In this document: positions 1 through 6,160 of the stretch, piece by piece | Layout of the letters: every line of letters starts with the position of its first letter | Numbering within the stretch: position 1 is the stretch's first letter | Assembly (NCBI GenBank): GCA_016781635.1 | Contig: JADDPY010000251.1 | Span: 1-7,563, forward strand | Reading direction: 5' to 3' | Length of the DNA: 7,563 nt | Source of the DNA: Rubrobacter sp. | GTDB taxonomy: Bacteria; Actinomycetota; Rubrobacteria; Rubrobacterales; Rubrobacteraceae | The notes under the pieces: model-generated | What the model was told of the DNA's origin: nothing | Databases searched by the model: none | What the model saw: only the letters and a program-made list of their open reading frames with translations | Translations under genes and position numbers: made by a program

Positions 1-54
1 GTCGAGAAGGATACGCCCCTTACGGAGGCACGGGAGGCGTGGGCGGGTTTCTAG
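1..54 (+). CDS. possible 3' end of a gene cut by the window edge
   Basis: Frame 1 is open from the first base to a TAG at 52-54 and would encode a 17-residue tail (VEKDTPLTEAREAWAGF). Most codons end in G or C, as in the real genes of this window. The stop would interlock with the stop of the convergent crotonase gene through the palindrome CTAG at 51-54, a compact convergent arrangement seen in dense genomes. Against it, 54 bases are too few to show coding pressure, other frames are also open here, and I recognise no family from the tail. It could be chance. Confidence 0.35.
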   Translation, partial: VEKDTPLTEAREAWAGF

Positions 55-839
55 CGGCCTTCGAAGTTCGGGGGGCGGCCCTCGCGGAAGGCGTTGAAGG
101 CCTCGGTGTGTTCCTCCATGGACTGGACCACGGCCATGTGCGAGGAGATCAGGTCCAGGCTCGTGCGTAGGTCGCTCTTCGCGGACTGGTAAATTGCCCG
201 TTTGATCATGCGTGTTATGCGCGGCGGTCCGGCGGCGATCCCCTCGGCAAACCTGCGCGTCTCGTGCATGAGATCCGCGTCGTCGTGGATCCGGTTGGCG
301 AGCCCTATCCTGTACGCCTCCTCGGCGTCTACGAAGTCGCCGGTGAGCAGGAGCTCCATCGCCTTGGCCGTGCCGACGAGCCGGGGGAGCCAGTACGCGC
401 CGCCGTCGCCGGGGACGAGGCCCACCTTGATGTAGCCCTCGCTCATCCGGGCCGAGCGGGCCACGAAGCGCATGTCGCACATCAGCGCCATGTCCATCCC
501 GGCACCCACGGCGACGCCGTTTACGGCAGCTATTACGGGCTTGTCCAGATCCTCCAGGGCGTAGGCCACGCGGTGGACGTGATCGGTGAGGAAGGCCTTG
601 CGCTCGTAGGTGGTGGGGCCTTCCGCCCCCGGCGCGAGGCCTGACAGTTCGCCGCCGGAGCAGAAGGCGTCGCCGGCCCCGGTTACGATCAGCGCCCCGA
701 CCGAGTCGTCTGTCCGCGCTCCCCGCAGGACCTCGGCCCATTTGTCGACCATCTCCGTCGTGAAGGCGTTCTTCCGGTTTGGCCGGTTCAGCAGTATCGT
801 CCCGACCCCGTTCTCGACCGCATACTCGAGATCCGCCAC
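51..839 (-). CDS. enoyl-CoA hydratase/isomerase (crotonase) family protein with altered catalytic residues
   Basis: Crotonase-fold enzyme of 262 residues, the usual family length, expected to be cytosolic and to act on an acyl-CoA thioester. Visible landmarks are an N-terminal strand with LNRPNRKNAF (about residues 17-26), the first oxyanion-hole segment AFCSGGEL (58-65), the second oxyanion-hole helix AVNGVAVGAGMDMALMCD (105-122), the KVGLVPGDGGAYWLPRLVG stretch (138-156) and a typical GRPPNFEGR tail. By motif alignment with rat crotonase, Glu144 is Asp116 and Glu164 is Tyr136. Plain syn-hydration is therefore doubtful, and isomerase, hydrolase or other crotonase chemistry is possible. I chose GTG at 837-839 because AGGAAGG lies 7 nt upstream and a promoter-like pair precedes it. 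In-frame ATGs at 887, 926 and 1019 have no good ribosome site. The gene diverges from the TRAP permease. Family call is firm; substrate is unknown. Confidence 0.9.
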   Translation of the reverse strand: MADLEYAVENGVGTILLNRPNRKNAFTTEMVDKWAEVLRGARTDDSVGALIVTGAGDAFCSGGELSGLAPGAEGPTTYERKAFLTDHVHRVAYALEDLDKPVIAAVNGVAVGAGMDMALMCDMRFVARSARMSEGYIKVGLVPGDGGAYWLPRLVGTAKAMELLLTGDFVDAEEAYRIGLANRIHDDADLMHETRRFAEGIAAGPPRITRMIKRAIYQSAKSDLRTSLDLISSHMAVVQSMEEHTEAFNAFREGRPPNFEGR

Positions 840-845
840 GTCCCG

Positions 846-856
846 CCCTTCCTCTT
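846..856 (-). promoter_or_regulatory. ribosome binding site that sets the GTG start of the crotonase gene
   Basis: Read on the minus strand, AAGAGGAAGGG is followed by 7 nt (GCGGGAC) and then GTG at 839-837. None of the longer in-frame ATG starts has a comparable purine run at this distance. The shorter protein also matches the normal crotonase N-terminus, which begins just before the first beta strand. Confidence 0.75.
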
Positions 857-885
857 GCCAAGCCGCCGCTCCATTCAGCGTCGCC

Positions 886-914
886 ATCTTATGGACAGCC
901 CGCGCCCGCAGCAA
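886..914 (-). promoter_or_regulatory. promoter-like pair for the crotonase gene
   Basis: On the minus strand, TTGCTG (914-909) is separated by exactly 17 bp from TAAGAT (891-886). The -10 keeps the three key positions (T, A and final T) of TATAAT, and the -35 keeps TTG. Transcription would start near 879, leaving a leader of about 40 nt to the GTG start. The match is moderate (7 of 12), so the call rests mainly on spacing and position. Confidence 0.45.
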
Positions 915-953
915 GGAGGTCTTCATGGCGAGCCGGGTTATCGGCGCGGCCGT

Positions 954-982
954 TTGACGCGGGGGGGGGCCGGGACTATTCT
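954..982 (+). promoter_or_regulatory. sigma-A type promoter of the TRAP permease with a G9 run in the spacer
   Basis: TTGACG (954-959, 5 of 6 to consensus) lies exactly 17 bp upstream of TATTCT (977-982, 4 of 6, with the first TA and last T retained). Transcription would begin near 989, giving a leader of about 36 nt that holds the strong ribosome site at 1008-1016. The spacer contains nine consecutive G (961-969) followed by CCGGG. Its -35 lies 39 bp from the -35 of the divergent crotonase promoter, so one regulator bound between could affect both. Confidence 0.6.
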
Positions 983-1007
983 GGCTTCGGGGATCGCCTT
1001 CGGGCGG

Positions 1008-1016
1008 AGAAAGGAG
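1008..1016 (+). promoter_or_regulatory. ribosome binding site that sets the TTG start of the TRAP permease
   Basis: AGAAAGGAG ends 8 nt before TTG at 1025-1027. The only upstream in-frame ATG, at 779, would add 82 residues rich in Pro and Arg. It lies inside the divergent crotonase gene and ahead of the promoter-like pair, so it is rejected. Confidence 0.75.
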
Positions 1017-1024
1017 CACCTAAC

Positions 1025-3040
1025 TTGACCGATTCGCGCGAGGACCGGCCGGGCGTAAGTACCCTGACGACGGATGCATCCGTCCGAACGGACCACCTGC
1101 TCGAGGAGTTCGAGTCCGAGAAGCCGGCCCGCCGCCTGACGGGATTCCCGAGGCGCTTCCTCTCGGTGGCGGGGTTCCTTCTCTCACTGTACGCGCTCTA
1201 CTGGGTGCTCGACCCGCTGCCCGAGCAGCTCTACCGCACGAGCTTCCTCGCCGTCGCGCTCGCCATGACCTTCGTCCTGTACCGGGCCTGGGGCTCTGGA
1301 GGAACGGTGGACGACGGCGAGGAGCGCCCGGACAACCCGGGGGTGACGGACTGGCTCTTCGCCGTCCTCTCCGTGGTGGCGCTCGGGTACACGCTCGTAG
1401 TCTTCGACGAGTTTATCCGGCGAGCGGCGAGCCCGGAACCGCTCGACCTTATCTTCGGGACGGTGACCATATTCCTCGTGCTGGAGGCGACCCGGAGGAC
1501 GGTCGGCTGGATCCTCCCGGCCGTCTGCCTACTGTTCATAGCCTACGCATACCTCGGTGCCCTGATACCGCCCGGGTTCGTTGTCGGCCACTCGGGGTAC
1601 GGCCCCGACCGCATAATCGGTCAGACATATATGGGCCTCGAAGGCCTCTTCGGCGTCCCGCTCGACGTCGCCGCGACGTACATCGTCCTGTTCACGATCT
1701 ACGGGGCCGTCCTGGAGTACTCGGGGGCCGGCAAGTACTTTATAGACGTGAGCTTCGCCGCCTTCGGTCGCTCGCGCACCGGTCCGGGACGCACCACGAC
1801 CCTCGCCGGATTTCTGCTCGGGACCGTCTCCGGCTCGGGCACGGCGACGACGGTGACGCTGGGCTCGGTGGCATGGCCTATTCTGAAGAGGGGCGGGTAT
1901 CCGAGCGTCGAGGGCGGCGGGGTGCTCGCGGCGGCGGGGATAGGGGCGATCCTCTCTCCCCCGACGCTCGGGGCGGCGGCGTTCATCATCGCCGAGTTCC
2001 TCGGGGTGAGCTACCTGACGGTGCTGCTTTATGCCGTCATCCCCTCGCTCTTGTACTACCTCGGGATCATCCTTGCCATAGAAGCGGACGCCCGCAGGTT
2101 CGGCACCCGCGGCGTGGAGGTGGAGACGCCGCCTCTGGGATACCTGCTCCTGCGCTACGGCTACCATTTCAGCTCGCTTTTCCTTATCGTCGGGCTGATG
2201 GCGGTGGGGTTCTCGCCGTTTCGGGCGGTCTTCTACGCGACGATCGCGGCGTTCCTGCTTTCTTTCTTGAGCCGGGAGCACAGGATGGGGCCGAGGCGGG
2301 TCTACGACGCGCTGGTCGCTGGCGCGATGGGGGTGTTGCCGGTCGCGGCGACGACGGCGGCGGCCGGGATCATCGTCGCCGTGGTGACGCTCACGGGCCT
2401 CGGGCTGAAGTTGAGCAGCGTTATCATCGGGCTCGCGGCCGGGAGCCTCGCCCTTACGGCGCTGTACTCCGCGTTGGCCGTCCTCCTTCTCGGCCTCGCC
2501 GTGCCGGTGACGGCGTCGTTCATCATCGCGTCGGTGATCATCGGCCCGGCGCTCACGGAGCTCGGGGTGGCGCCCTTCGCCGCCTACATGTTCATCTTCT
2601 ACTACGCCGTGCTCTCGGAGGTCAGCCCACCGACGGCACTCGCCGCCGTCGCGGCCTCGGCGATCACGGGCGGCAACGCCTTCAAGACGATGATGATGAC
2701 GTGGAAGTACACCCTGCCGGCCTTCCTCGTCCCCTTCGCCTTCGTCCTCTCCCCGAACGGTGAGGCGCTACTGTTGCAGGGGCCGCCGCTTCAGATCGCG
2801 CTTGCCTTCGCCGCCTCGGCGCTGGCCGTGGGCGCCCTGGCGGTCACGACGGGCGCGTGGCTTATAGGCCCGGCCCGCCTCCCCGAGCGCATCCTGTGCG
2901 GCGCGGCGGGCGTCCTGCTCCTCTACCTGGAGCCGTTCTGGGTGAGCGTCGGCGTCGGTGTGCTGGCCCTGGGGATCGTGGTTCATCTCGTGGGGCGAAG
3001 GGTTGTCCCGGCATCTTCCTCAGCCCGGGAGGCCGAGTAG
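1025..3040 (+). CDS. TRAP transporter fused permease (small and large membrane subunits in one protein)
   Basis: Integral membrane permease of 671 residues, normal for the fused 4TM-12TM TRAP permeases usually paired with TAXI-type binding proteins. These secondary transporters use an ion gradient to import organic acids. After a hydrophilic N-terminus of about 45 residues, hydrophobic segments follow at roughly 46-62, 71-87, 108-126, 141-155 and 160-180 (DctQ-like part). A longer DctM-like part has hairpins and helices through to about 656. Family hallmarks are VSGSGTATTVTLGSVAWPIL (268-287), SPPTLGAAAFIIAEFLGV (311-328) and the second-repeat counterpart LSEVSPPTALAA (530-541), followed by a GGNAFKTMMMTWK loop. 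The start is TTG with a strong ribosome site. No solute-binding protein gene is next to it in this window, which is unusual. The last 21 bp overlap the convergent DapA-like gene. Substrate cannot be read from the sequence; neighbours suggest a carboxylate. Confidence 0.93.
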   Translation: MTDSREDRPGVSTLTTDASVRTDHLLEEFESEKPARRLTGFPRRFLSVAGFLLSLYALYWVLDPLPEQLYRTSFLAVALAMTFVLYRAWGSGGTVDDGEERPDNPGVTDWLFAVLSVVALGYTLVVFDEFIRRAASPEPLDLIFGTVTIFLVLEATRRTVGWILPAVCLLFIAYAYLGALIPPGFVVGHSGYGPDRIIGQTYMGLEGLFGVPLDVAATYIVLFTIYGAVLEYSGAGKYFIDVSFAAFGRSRTGPGRTTTLAGFLLGTVSGSGTATTVTLGSVAWPILKRGGYPSVEGGGVLAAAGIGAILSPPTLGAAAFIIAEFLGVSYLTVLLYAVIPSLLYYLGIILAIEADARRFGTRGVEVETPPLGYLLLRYGYHFSSLFLIVGLMAVGFSPFRAVFYATIAAFLLSFLSREHRMGPRRVYDALVAGAMGVLPVAATTAAAGIIVAVVTLTGLGLKLSSVIIGLAAGSLALTALYSALAVLLLGLAVPVTASFIIASVIIGPALTELGVAPFAAYMFIFYYAVLSEVSPPTALAAVAASAITGGNAFKTMMMTWKYTLPAFLVPFAFVLSPNGEALLLQGPPLQIALAFAASALAVGALAVTTGAWLIGPARLPERILCGAAGVLLLYLEPFWVSVGVGVLALGIVVHLVGRRVVPASSSAREAE

Positions 3041-3922
3041 GGAGACGAGTTCCCGTAGTTCCTTCAGCGTCTCGGCGTCGAGCGGCGGGGCGGGGAAGCG
3101 GACGTGAGAGGAGGACACCGCGCCGCGCAGCTTGAAGACCTCCTTGCGGATGCCGACGCCGCCGACGCCGAGCTGGGCTTCGAACCGGATCAGGGGCAGG
3201 TAGCGGTAGAAGTGGTCCCGCGCATCGTCCTCCTTCCCGTCCGCGAAGAGCTTGTAGACGCGGACGAGGACCTCGCTGTAGGCGAAGCCGGTCATGATCC
3301 CCACGGCGCCCCTCCGTAGCTCCTCGTAGAAGTACATTCCGCCGAGGCCGCCGAAGATGCCGCGCTTCTTCTCCCCGTCCTCTATCTTATCCAGGAGGCT
3401 GGAGATCTTGATGGTCGTCGGCGCCTCTTCGAGCTTGACGTAGCGGCAGTTCTCCACCTCGTTGACTACCCTTGCGACGAACGGGGCCGGCATGGTGACG
3501 CCGGTGTTCACGGGCTCGTCCTGGACGACGACGGGGAGGGAGACGCTCCCGGCCACCCGCCGGTAGTGCTCGAGGACGAGGTCGAGGTTGCGGACGTTGT
3601 TCGGCGGCGCGACCATCACGGCCGCAGCACCCGCAGCTTCCGCCTCGCGGGCACGTTCGATCGCGAGGCGCGTCGCCGGAGCCGAGCAGCCCACGACCAC
3701 GGGGACGCTTCCTTCGACCGACCGGAGGTAGCCTTGCATGACGGTGGTCCGTTCGGCGTCGGAGAGCTTGTGCGCTTCGCCCATGATCCCGAGGACCGTG
3801 ACCCCGTGGACACCAGCTTCTAGGTAGAGCGACGAGAGGGACGCGATGCCCTCCTCGTCCACGTCTCCGTTCTCCGTGAATGGGGTCAGCGCGATGGTGC
3901 AGACGCCGTGAAGCGGTTCCAT
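3020..3922 (-). CDS. dihydrodipicolinate synthase / N-acetylneuraminate lyase family protein lacking the DapA proton relay
   Basis: TIM-barrel class I aldolase-type protein of 300 residues, the standard family length and expected to be cytosolic. It begins with GVCTIALTPFTENGDVDEEG (6-25), a typical family start. The Schiff-base lysine is Lys163 in RYVKLEE. By alignment with E. coli DapA, the TT of GTTGE is IM (46-47), Tyr107 is Asn108, Tyr133 is Gln134 in VVQDEPVNTG, and the substrate-binding Arg138 is Asn139. All three relay positions are therefore gone, and a lysine-biosynthetic role is very unlikely. A 2-keto-3-deoxy sugar-acid dehydratase or aldolase, or another pyruvate-forming lyase, is more plausible. 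The ATG at 3922 has GGGAGGAG about 6 nt upstream (complement of 3929-3936). The gene is divergent from lhgO and shares its control region; its 3' end overlaps the TRAP gene. Family is secure, reaction is open. Confidence 0.9.
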   Translation of the reverse strand: MEPLHGVCTIALTPFTENGDVDEEGIASLSSLYLEAGVHGVTVLGIMGEAHKLSDAERTTVMQGYLRSVEGSVPVVVGCSAPATRLAIERAREAEAAGAAAVMVAPPNNVRNLDLVLEHYRRVAGSVSLPVVVQDEPVNTGVTMPAPFVARVVNEVENCRYVKLEEAPTTIKISSLLDKIEDGEKKRGIFGGLGGMYFYEELRRGAVGIMTGFAYSEVLVRVYKLFADGKEDDARDHFYRYLPLIRFEAQLGVGGVGIRKEVFKLRGAVSSSHVRFPAPPLDAETLKELRELVSLLGLPG

Positions 3923-3951
3923 GATTGTCTCCTCCCGTCCCGTGTGGTGGC

Positions 3952-3981
3952 AGTATAGGGGGGGCCGGGGGTTGCTATCAT
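3952..3981 (-). promoter_or_regulatory. promoter of the DapA-like gene, overlapping the lhgO promoter
   Basis: On the minus strand, ATGATA (3981-3976, 4 of 6 to TTGACA) is followed by an 18-bp spacer and TATACT (3957-3952, 5 of 6 to TATAAT). The start point would be near 3945, about 22 nt before the ATG and just ahead of the GGGAGGAG ribosome site. The -35 hexamer is the exact complement of the lhgO -10 hexamer. The spacer is almost pure C on this strand (G7CCG5 on +). Confidence 0.5.
3973..3981 (+). promoter_or_regulatory. extended -10 promoter of lhgO
   Basis: TGCTATCAT combines the TGn extension with a 5-of-6 TATAAT match at 3976-3981. No acceptable -35 hexamer lies 16-18 bp upstream, which is tolerated by extended -10 promoters. 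Transcription would start near 3988, directly before the AAGGAGG ribosome site (3994-4000) of the gene starting at 4006. Confidence 0.45.
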
Positions 3982-4005
3982 GGGCGGTGAGGGAAGGAGG
4001 GCGGG

Positions 4006-5232
4006 ATGTACGATTTCGCGGTGATCGGGGGCGGTATCGTCGGGCTCTCGACGGCTCGTGCCCTGTTAAAGCGGCATCCGGGCGCGGGCATCGTAGTGCT
4101 TGAGAAGGAGGGCTCGTGGGCCCGCCACCAGACCGGCCACAACAGCGGGGTCATCCACAGCGGCGTCTACTACAAGCCGGGGAGCTTGAAGGCGCGCTTC
4201 TCGAGGGAAGGAGCTTCCGCGCTCGTCGAATTCTGCCAGGAGCATGGCGTAGCGTACGAGGTCTGTGGCAAGGTCATCGTCGCGACGGAGGAACGCGAGA
4301 TGCCGCTGTTGAGAAACTTGTACGAACGGGGGCTTACGAACGGGCTCAGGGTCGAGAAGATCGGATCGGAAGAGCTCCGGGAGATAGAGCCCCACGCCGC
4401 TGGTCTCGCGGCGCTCCGGGTGCCCGAGACGGGGATCGTGGATTACGTTGGGGTCGCTAGAGCCTTGGCTGGTGAGATCGCCAGGGAAGGCGGGGAGCTT
4501 CGGCCGGGCACGAGGGTAGAGGATGTTTCGGAGCGGGGTGATGGCGTGGAGATCTCGACGAGCCGCGGGACGTTCCGGGCGCGGACGCTCATCAACTGCG
4601 CGGGGCTGTACAGCGACCGGGTGGCGGCGATGTCCGGGGTGGCGCCTACGGCGAAGATCGTACCGTTTCGCGGTGAGTACTACGAGCTTTCGCCGGAGAG
4701 GAGGTCGCTCGTGAAGGGGCTGATTTACCCGGTCCCGAACCCGGCCTTTCCCTTCCTCGGCGTCCACTTCACCCGCATGGTAGAGGGCGGCGTGGAGGCT
4801 GGGCCGAACGCGGTCCTCGGCCTCGCCCGCGAGGGCTACCGGAAGACGGACGTGAACCCCCGCGAACTTGCCGAGATCCTCGGCTACGGGGCCTTCTGGC
4901 GCCTCGCGGCGAAAAACTGGTGGACGGGTGCCGGAGAGGTCTTCCGCTCCTTGAGCAAGGGGGCGTTCGTGCGCTCCTTACAAAGGCTTGTTCCGGAGGT
5001 AGAAGAGGGGGATCTGGTACCCGCTGAGGCAGGGGTCCGGGCGCAAGCACTGAAGAAGGACGGCACTCTGGTGGACGATTTCCTGATAGTGGAGGGCGAA
5101 CGCTCCGTCCACGTTCTGAACGCCCCGTCGCCCGCCGCCACGGCATGCATCCCGATAGGCGAGCACGTCGCCGAACGCGCGGCGGAGAAGGCCGGGAGCC
5201 GCTCTACGGGAAGAAGGGGAACTAGGGGTTGA
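4006..5232 (+). CDS. lhgO: FAD-dependent L-2-hydroxyglutarate oxidase/dehydrogenase-like protein
   Basis: Flavoprotein of 408 residues of the DAO superfamily. Known LhgO/L2HGDH enzymes oxidise L-2-hydroxyglutarate to 2-oxoglutarate. It opens with the dinucleotide-binding fold: GGGIVG at 8-13 and Glu33 at the end of the second strand (VVLEKE) for the ribose. The LhgO-type segment HQTGHNSGVIHSGVYYKPGS (41-60) follows directly. Further marks are NCAGLYSDRVA (198-208), the substrate-domain pair FPFLGVHFTRM (248-258) and GPNAVLGLAREGY (266-278), and a C-terminal FAD segment NAPSPAATACIPIGEHVAE (372-390). It has no signal peptide or transmembrane helix, although the group can associate with the membrane. 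AAGGAGG ends 5 nt before ATG, so the start is secure. Its stop overlaps the start of the FAH-family gene (TTGA), so the two are probably co-translated. A related 2-hydroxy acid is possible as substrate. Confidence 0.88.
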   Translation: MYDFAVIGGGIVGLSTARALLKRHPGAGIVVLEKEGSWARHQTGHNSGVIHSGVYYKPGSLKARFSREGASALVEFCQEHGVAYEVCGKVIVATEEREMPLLRNLYERGLTNGLRVEKIGSEELREIEPHAAGLAALRVPETGIVDYVGVARALAGEIAREGGELRPGTRVEDVSERGDGVEISTSRGTFRARTLINCAGLYSDRVAAMSGVAPTAKIVPFRGEYYELSPERRSLVKGLIYPVPNPAFPFLGVHFTRMVEGGVEAGPNAVLGLAREGYRKTDVNPRELAEILGYGAFWRLAAKNWWTGAGEVFRSLSKGAFVRSLQRLVPEVEEGDLVPAEAGVRAQALKKDGTLVDDFLIVEGERSVHVLNAPSPAATACIPIGEHVAERAAEKAGSRSTGRRGTRG

Positions 5233-6089
5233 AGCTGACGACGATAAAGAGGGACGGACGCGAAGAGACGGCGATAGCCACGCCGCAAGGCCCCGTCCCC
5301 GTGGGCGAGCTTGACGGCTTCGGGGACGGGGCGACGGACCTCTTCTCGATCCTGGAGAGCGAGAGGTTCTCCAGGTTGAAGGGCCTCTATGACCGGGGGG
5401 AGGTGGACGGGCAAGCCGTGCCCGAGGGACGGTTCGAGTACGCGCCGTTGTACAGGCGACCCCGAAAGATCTGGGGAATCGGGCTGAACTACGTCGAGCA
5501 CGCCGGCGACCTCTCCGAGACCGCCCCGGCAGACGAGCCCGCCAGCTTCATGCGCCCGGACACCACCATTATCGGTCCGGGGGACGAGGTCGTGCTGCCG
5601 GAGCAGTCCGACCGCGTGACCGCCGAGGGCGAGCTCGCCGTCGTTATCGGGCACGAAGCGAAGGACGTCTCCGAGGACGACGCGCCGCTCTTCGTCGCGG
5701 GGTTGACCACGGTGCTGGACATGACCGCCGAGGACATACTGCGCCGCAACCCCCGCTACCTCACCCGCTCGAAGAGCTTCGACACTTTCTTCTCCTTCGG
5801 CCCCGAGCTCGTGACGCCCGATGAGATACAGGATGTGGAGGCCCTGAAGGTTTCTACCGTCCTGAACGGCGAGGTTCGTCGAGCCAACACGGTCTCGAAC
5901 ATGACCTTCTCCCCGTGGTGGCTCGTCTCGTTCCACTCGCGGGTCATGACGCTGCTGCCGGGCGACGTTATCTCGACGGGGACACCAGGGGCTGTGGTGA
6001 TACGGGATGGTGACGTGGCCGAATGCCGCATCATGGGATTCGAGACGCTTTCGAATCCCGTTGTTCGCCAGCGTCGCGGAGCAGCGTAA
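5229..6089 (+). CDS. fumarylacetoacetate hydrolase (FAH) family protein
   Basis: Protein of 286 residues: a small N-terminal domain (1-70) plus a FAH catalytic domain. Visible marks are KIWGIGLNYVEHAGDL (80-95), with the His91 and acid (Asp94, usually Glu) of the lid; the metal ligands Glu133 and Glu135 in AEGELAVVIG and Asp164 in TTVLDMTAEDI; KSFDTFFSFGPELVT (182-196); and MTFSPWWLVSFHSRVMTLLPGDVISTGTPG (225-254). A complete divalent-metal site argues for an active enzyme. Family members cleave C-C bonds in 2,4-diketo acids (fumarylpyruvate, acylpyruvates, 2,4-diketo-3-deoxy sugar acids), decarboxylate oxaloacetate or act as tautomerases; the sequence alone does not choose. The start is TTG at 5229, fused to the lhgO stop, with AAGGGG at 5214-5219 as a plausible ribosome site. 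Translational coupling to lhgO is likely and implies a linked substrate. Confidence 0.88.
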   Translation: MKLTTIKRDGREETAIATPQGPVPVGELDGFGDGATDLFSILESERFSRLKGLYDRGEVDGQAVPEGRFEYAPLYRRPRKIWGIGLNYVEHAGDLSETAPADEPASFMRPDTTIIGPGDEVVLPEQSDRVTAEGELAVVIGHEAKDVSEDDAPLFVAGLTTVLDMTAEDILRRNPRYLTRSKSFDTFFSFGPELVTPDEIQDVEALKVSTVLNGEVRRANTVSNMTFSPWWLVSFHSRVMTLLPGDVISTGTPGAVVIRDGDVAECRIMGFETLSNPVVRQRRGAA

Positions 6090-6160
6090 GAGGCGGACAC
6101 GGAAGAAGGGAACGAGCCCGGCACGAACGGTGTCGTGTTTGATTTATGGTCGGATGGATA

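Noticed and set aside
932..945. GCCG-N6-CGGC between the two divergent promoters, as an operator
   Set aside because: Four-base GC-only arms are frequent by chance in this composition, and no regulator is visible nearby.
961..984. G-quadruplex in the G-rich promoter spacers (also near 3958-3984)
   Set aside because: Only three G-runs of three or more fit with short loops; the fourth needs a loop of 12-14 nt, so a canonical quadruplex is not supported.
840..1019. Longer crotonase starts at ATG 887, 926 or 1019
   Set aside because: None has a ribosome site, the added residues are not crotonase-like, and they run through the proposed promoters.
779..1024. N-terminal extension of the TRAP permease from ATG 779
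   Set aside because: It adds 82 Pro/Arg-rich residues, overlaps the divergent crotonase gene and lies ahead of the promoter. TTG at 1025 has a strong ribosome site.
1873..2763. 296-codon second-frame open frame inside the TRAP permease
   Set aside because: The product is Arg/Gly-rich and unlike any protein I know, and the host frame carries clear TRAP motifs throughout.
4884..5936. 350-codon open frame on the minus strand across lhgO and the FAH gene
   Set aside because: It covers two well-supported genes, spans their junction and shows no known domain.
6121..6140. CACGA/TCGTG hairpin followed by TTT after the FAH gene, as a terminator
   Set aside because: The stem is only 5 bp with three T after it, too weak to call a terminator.
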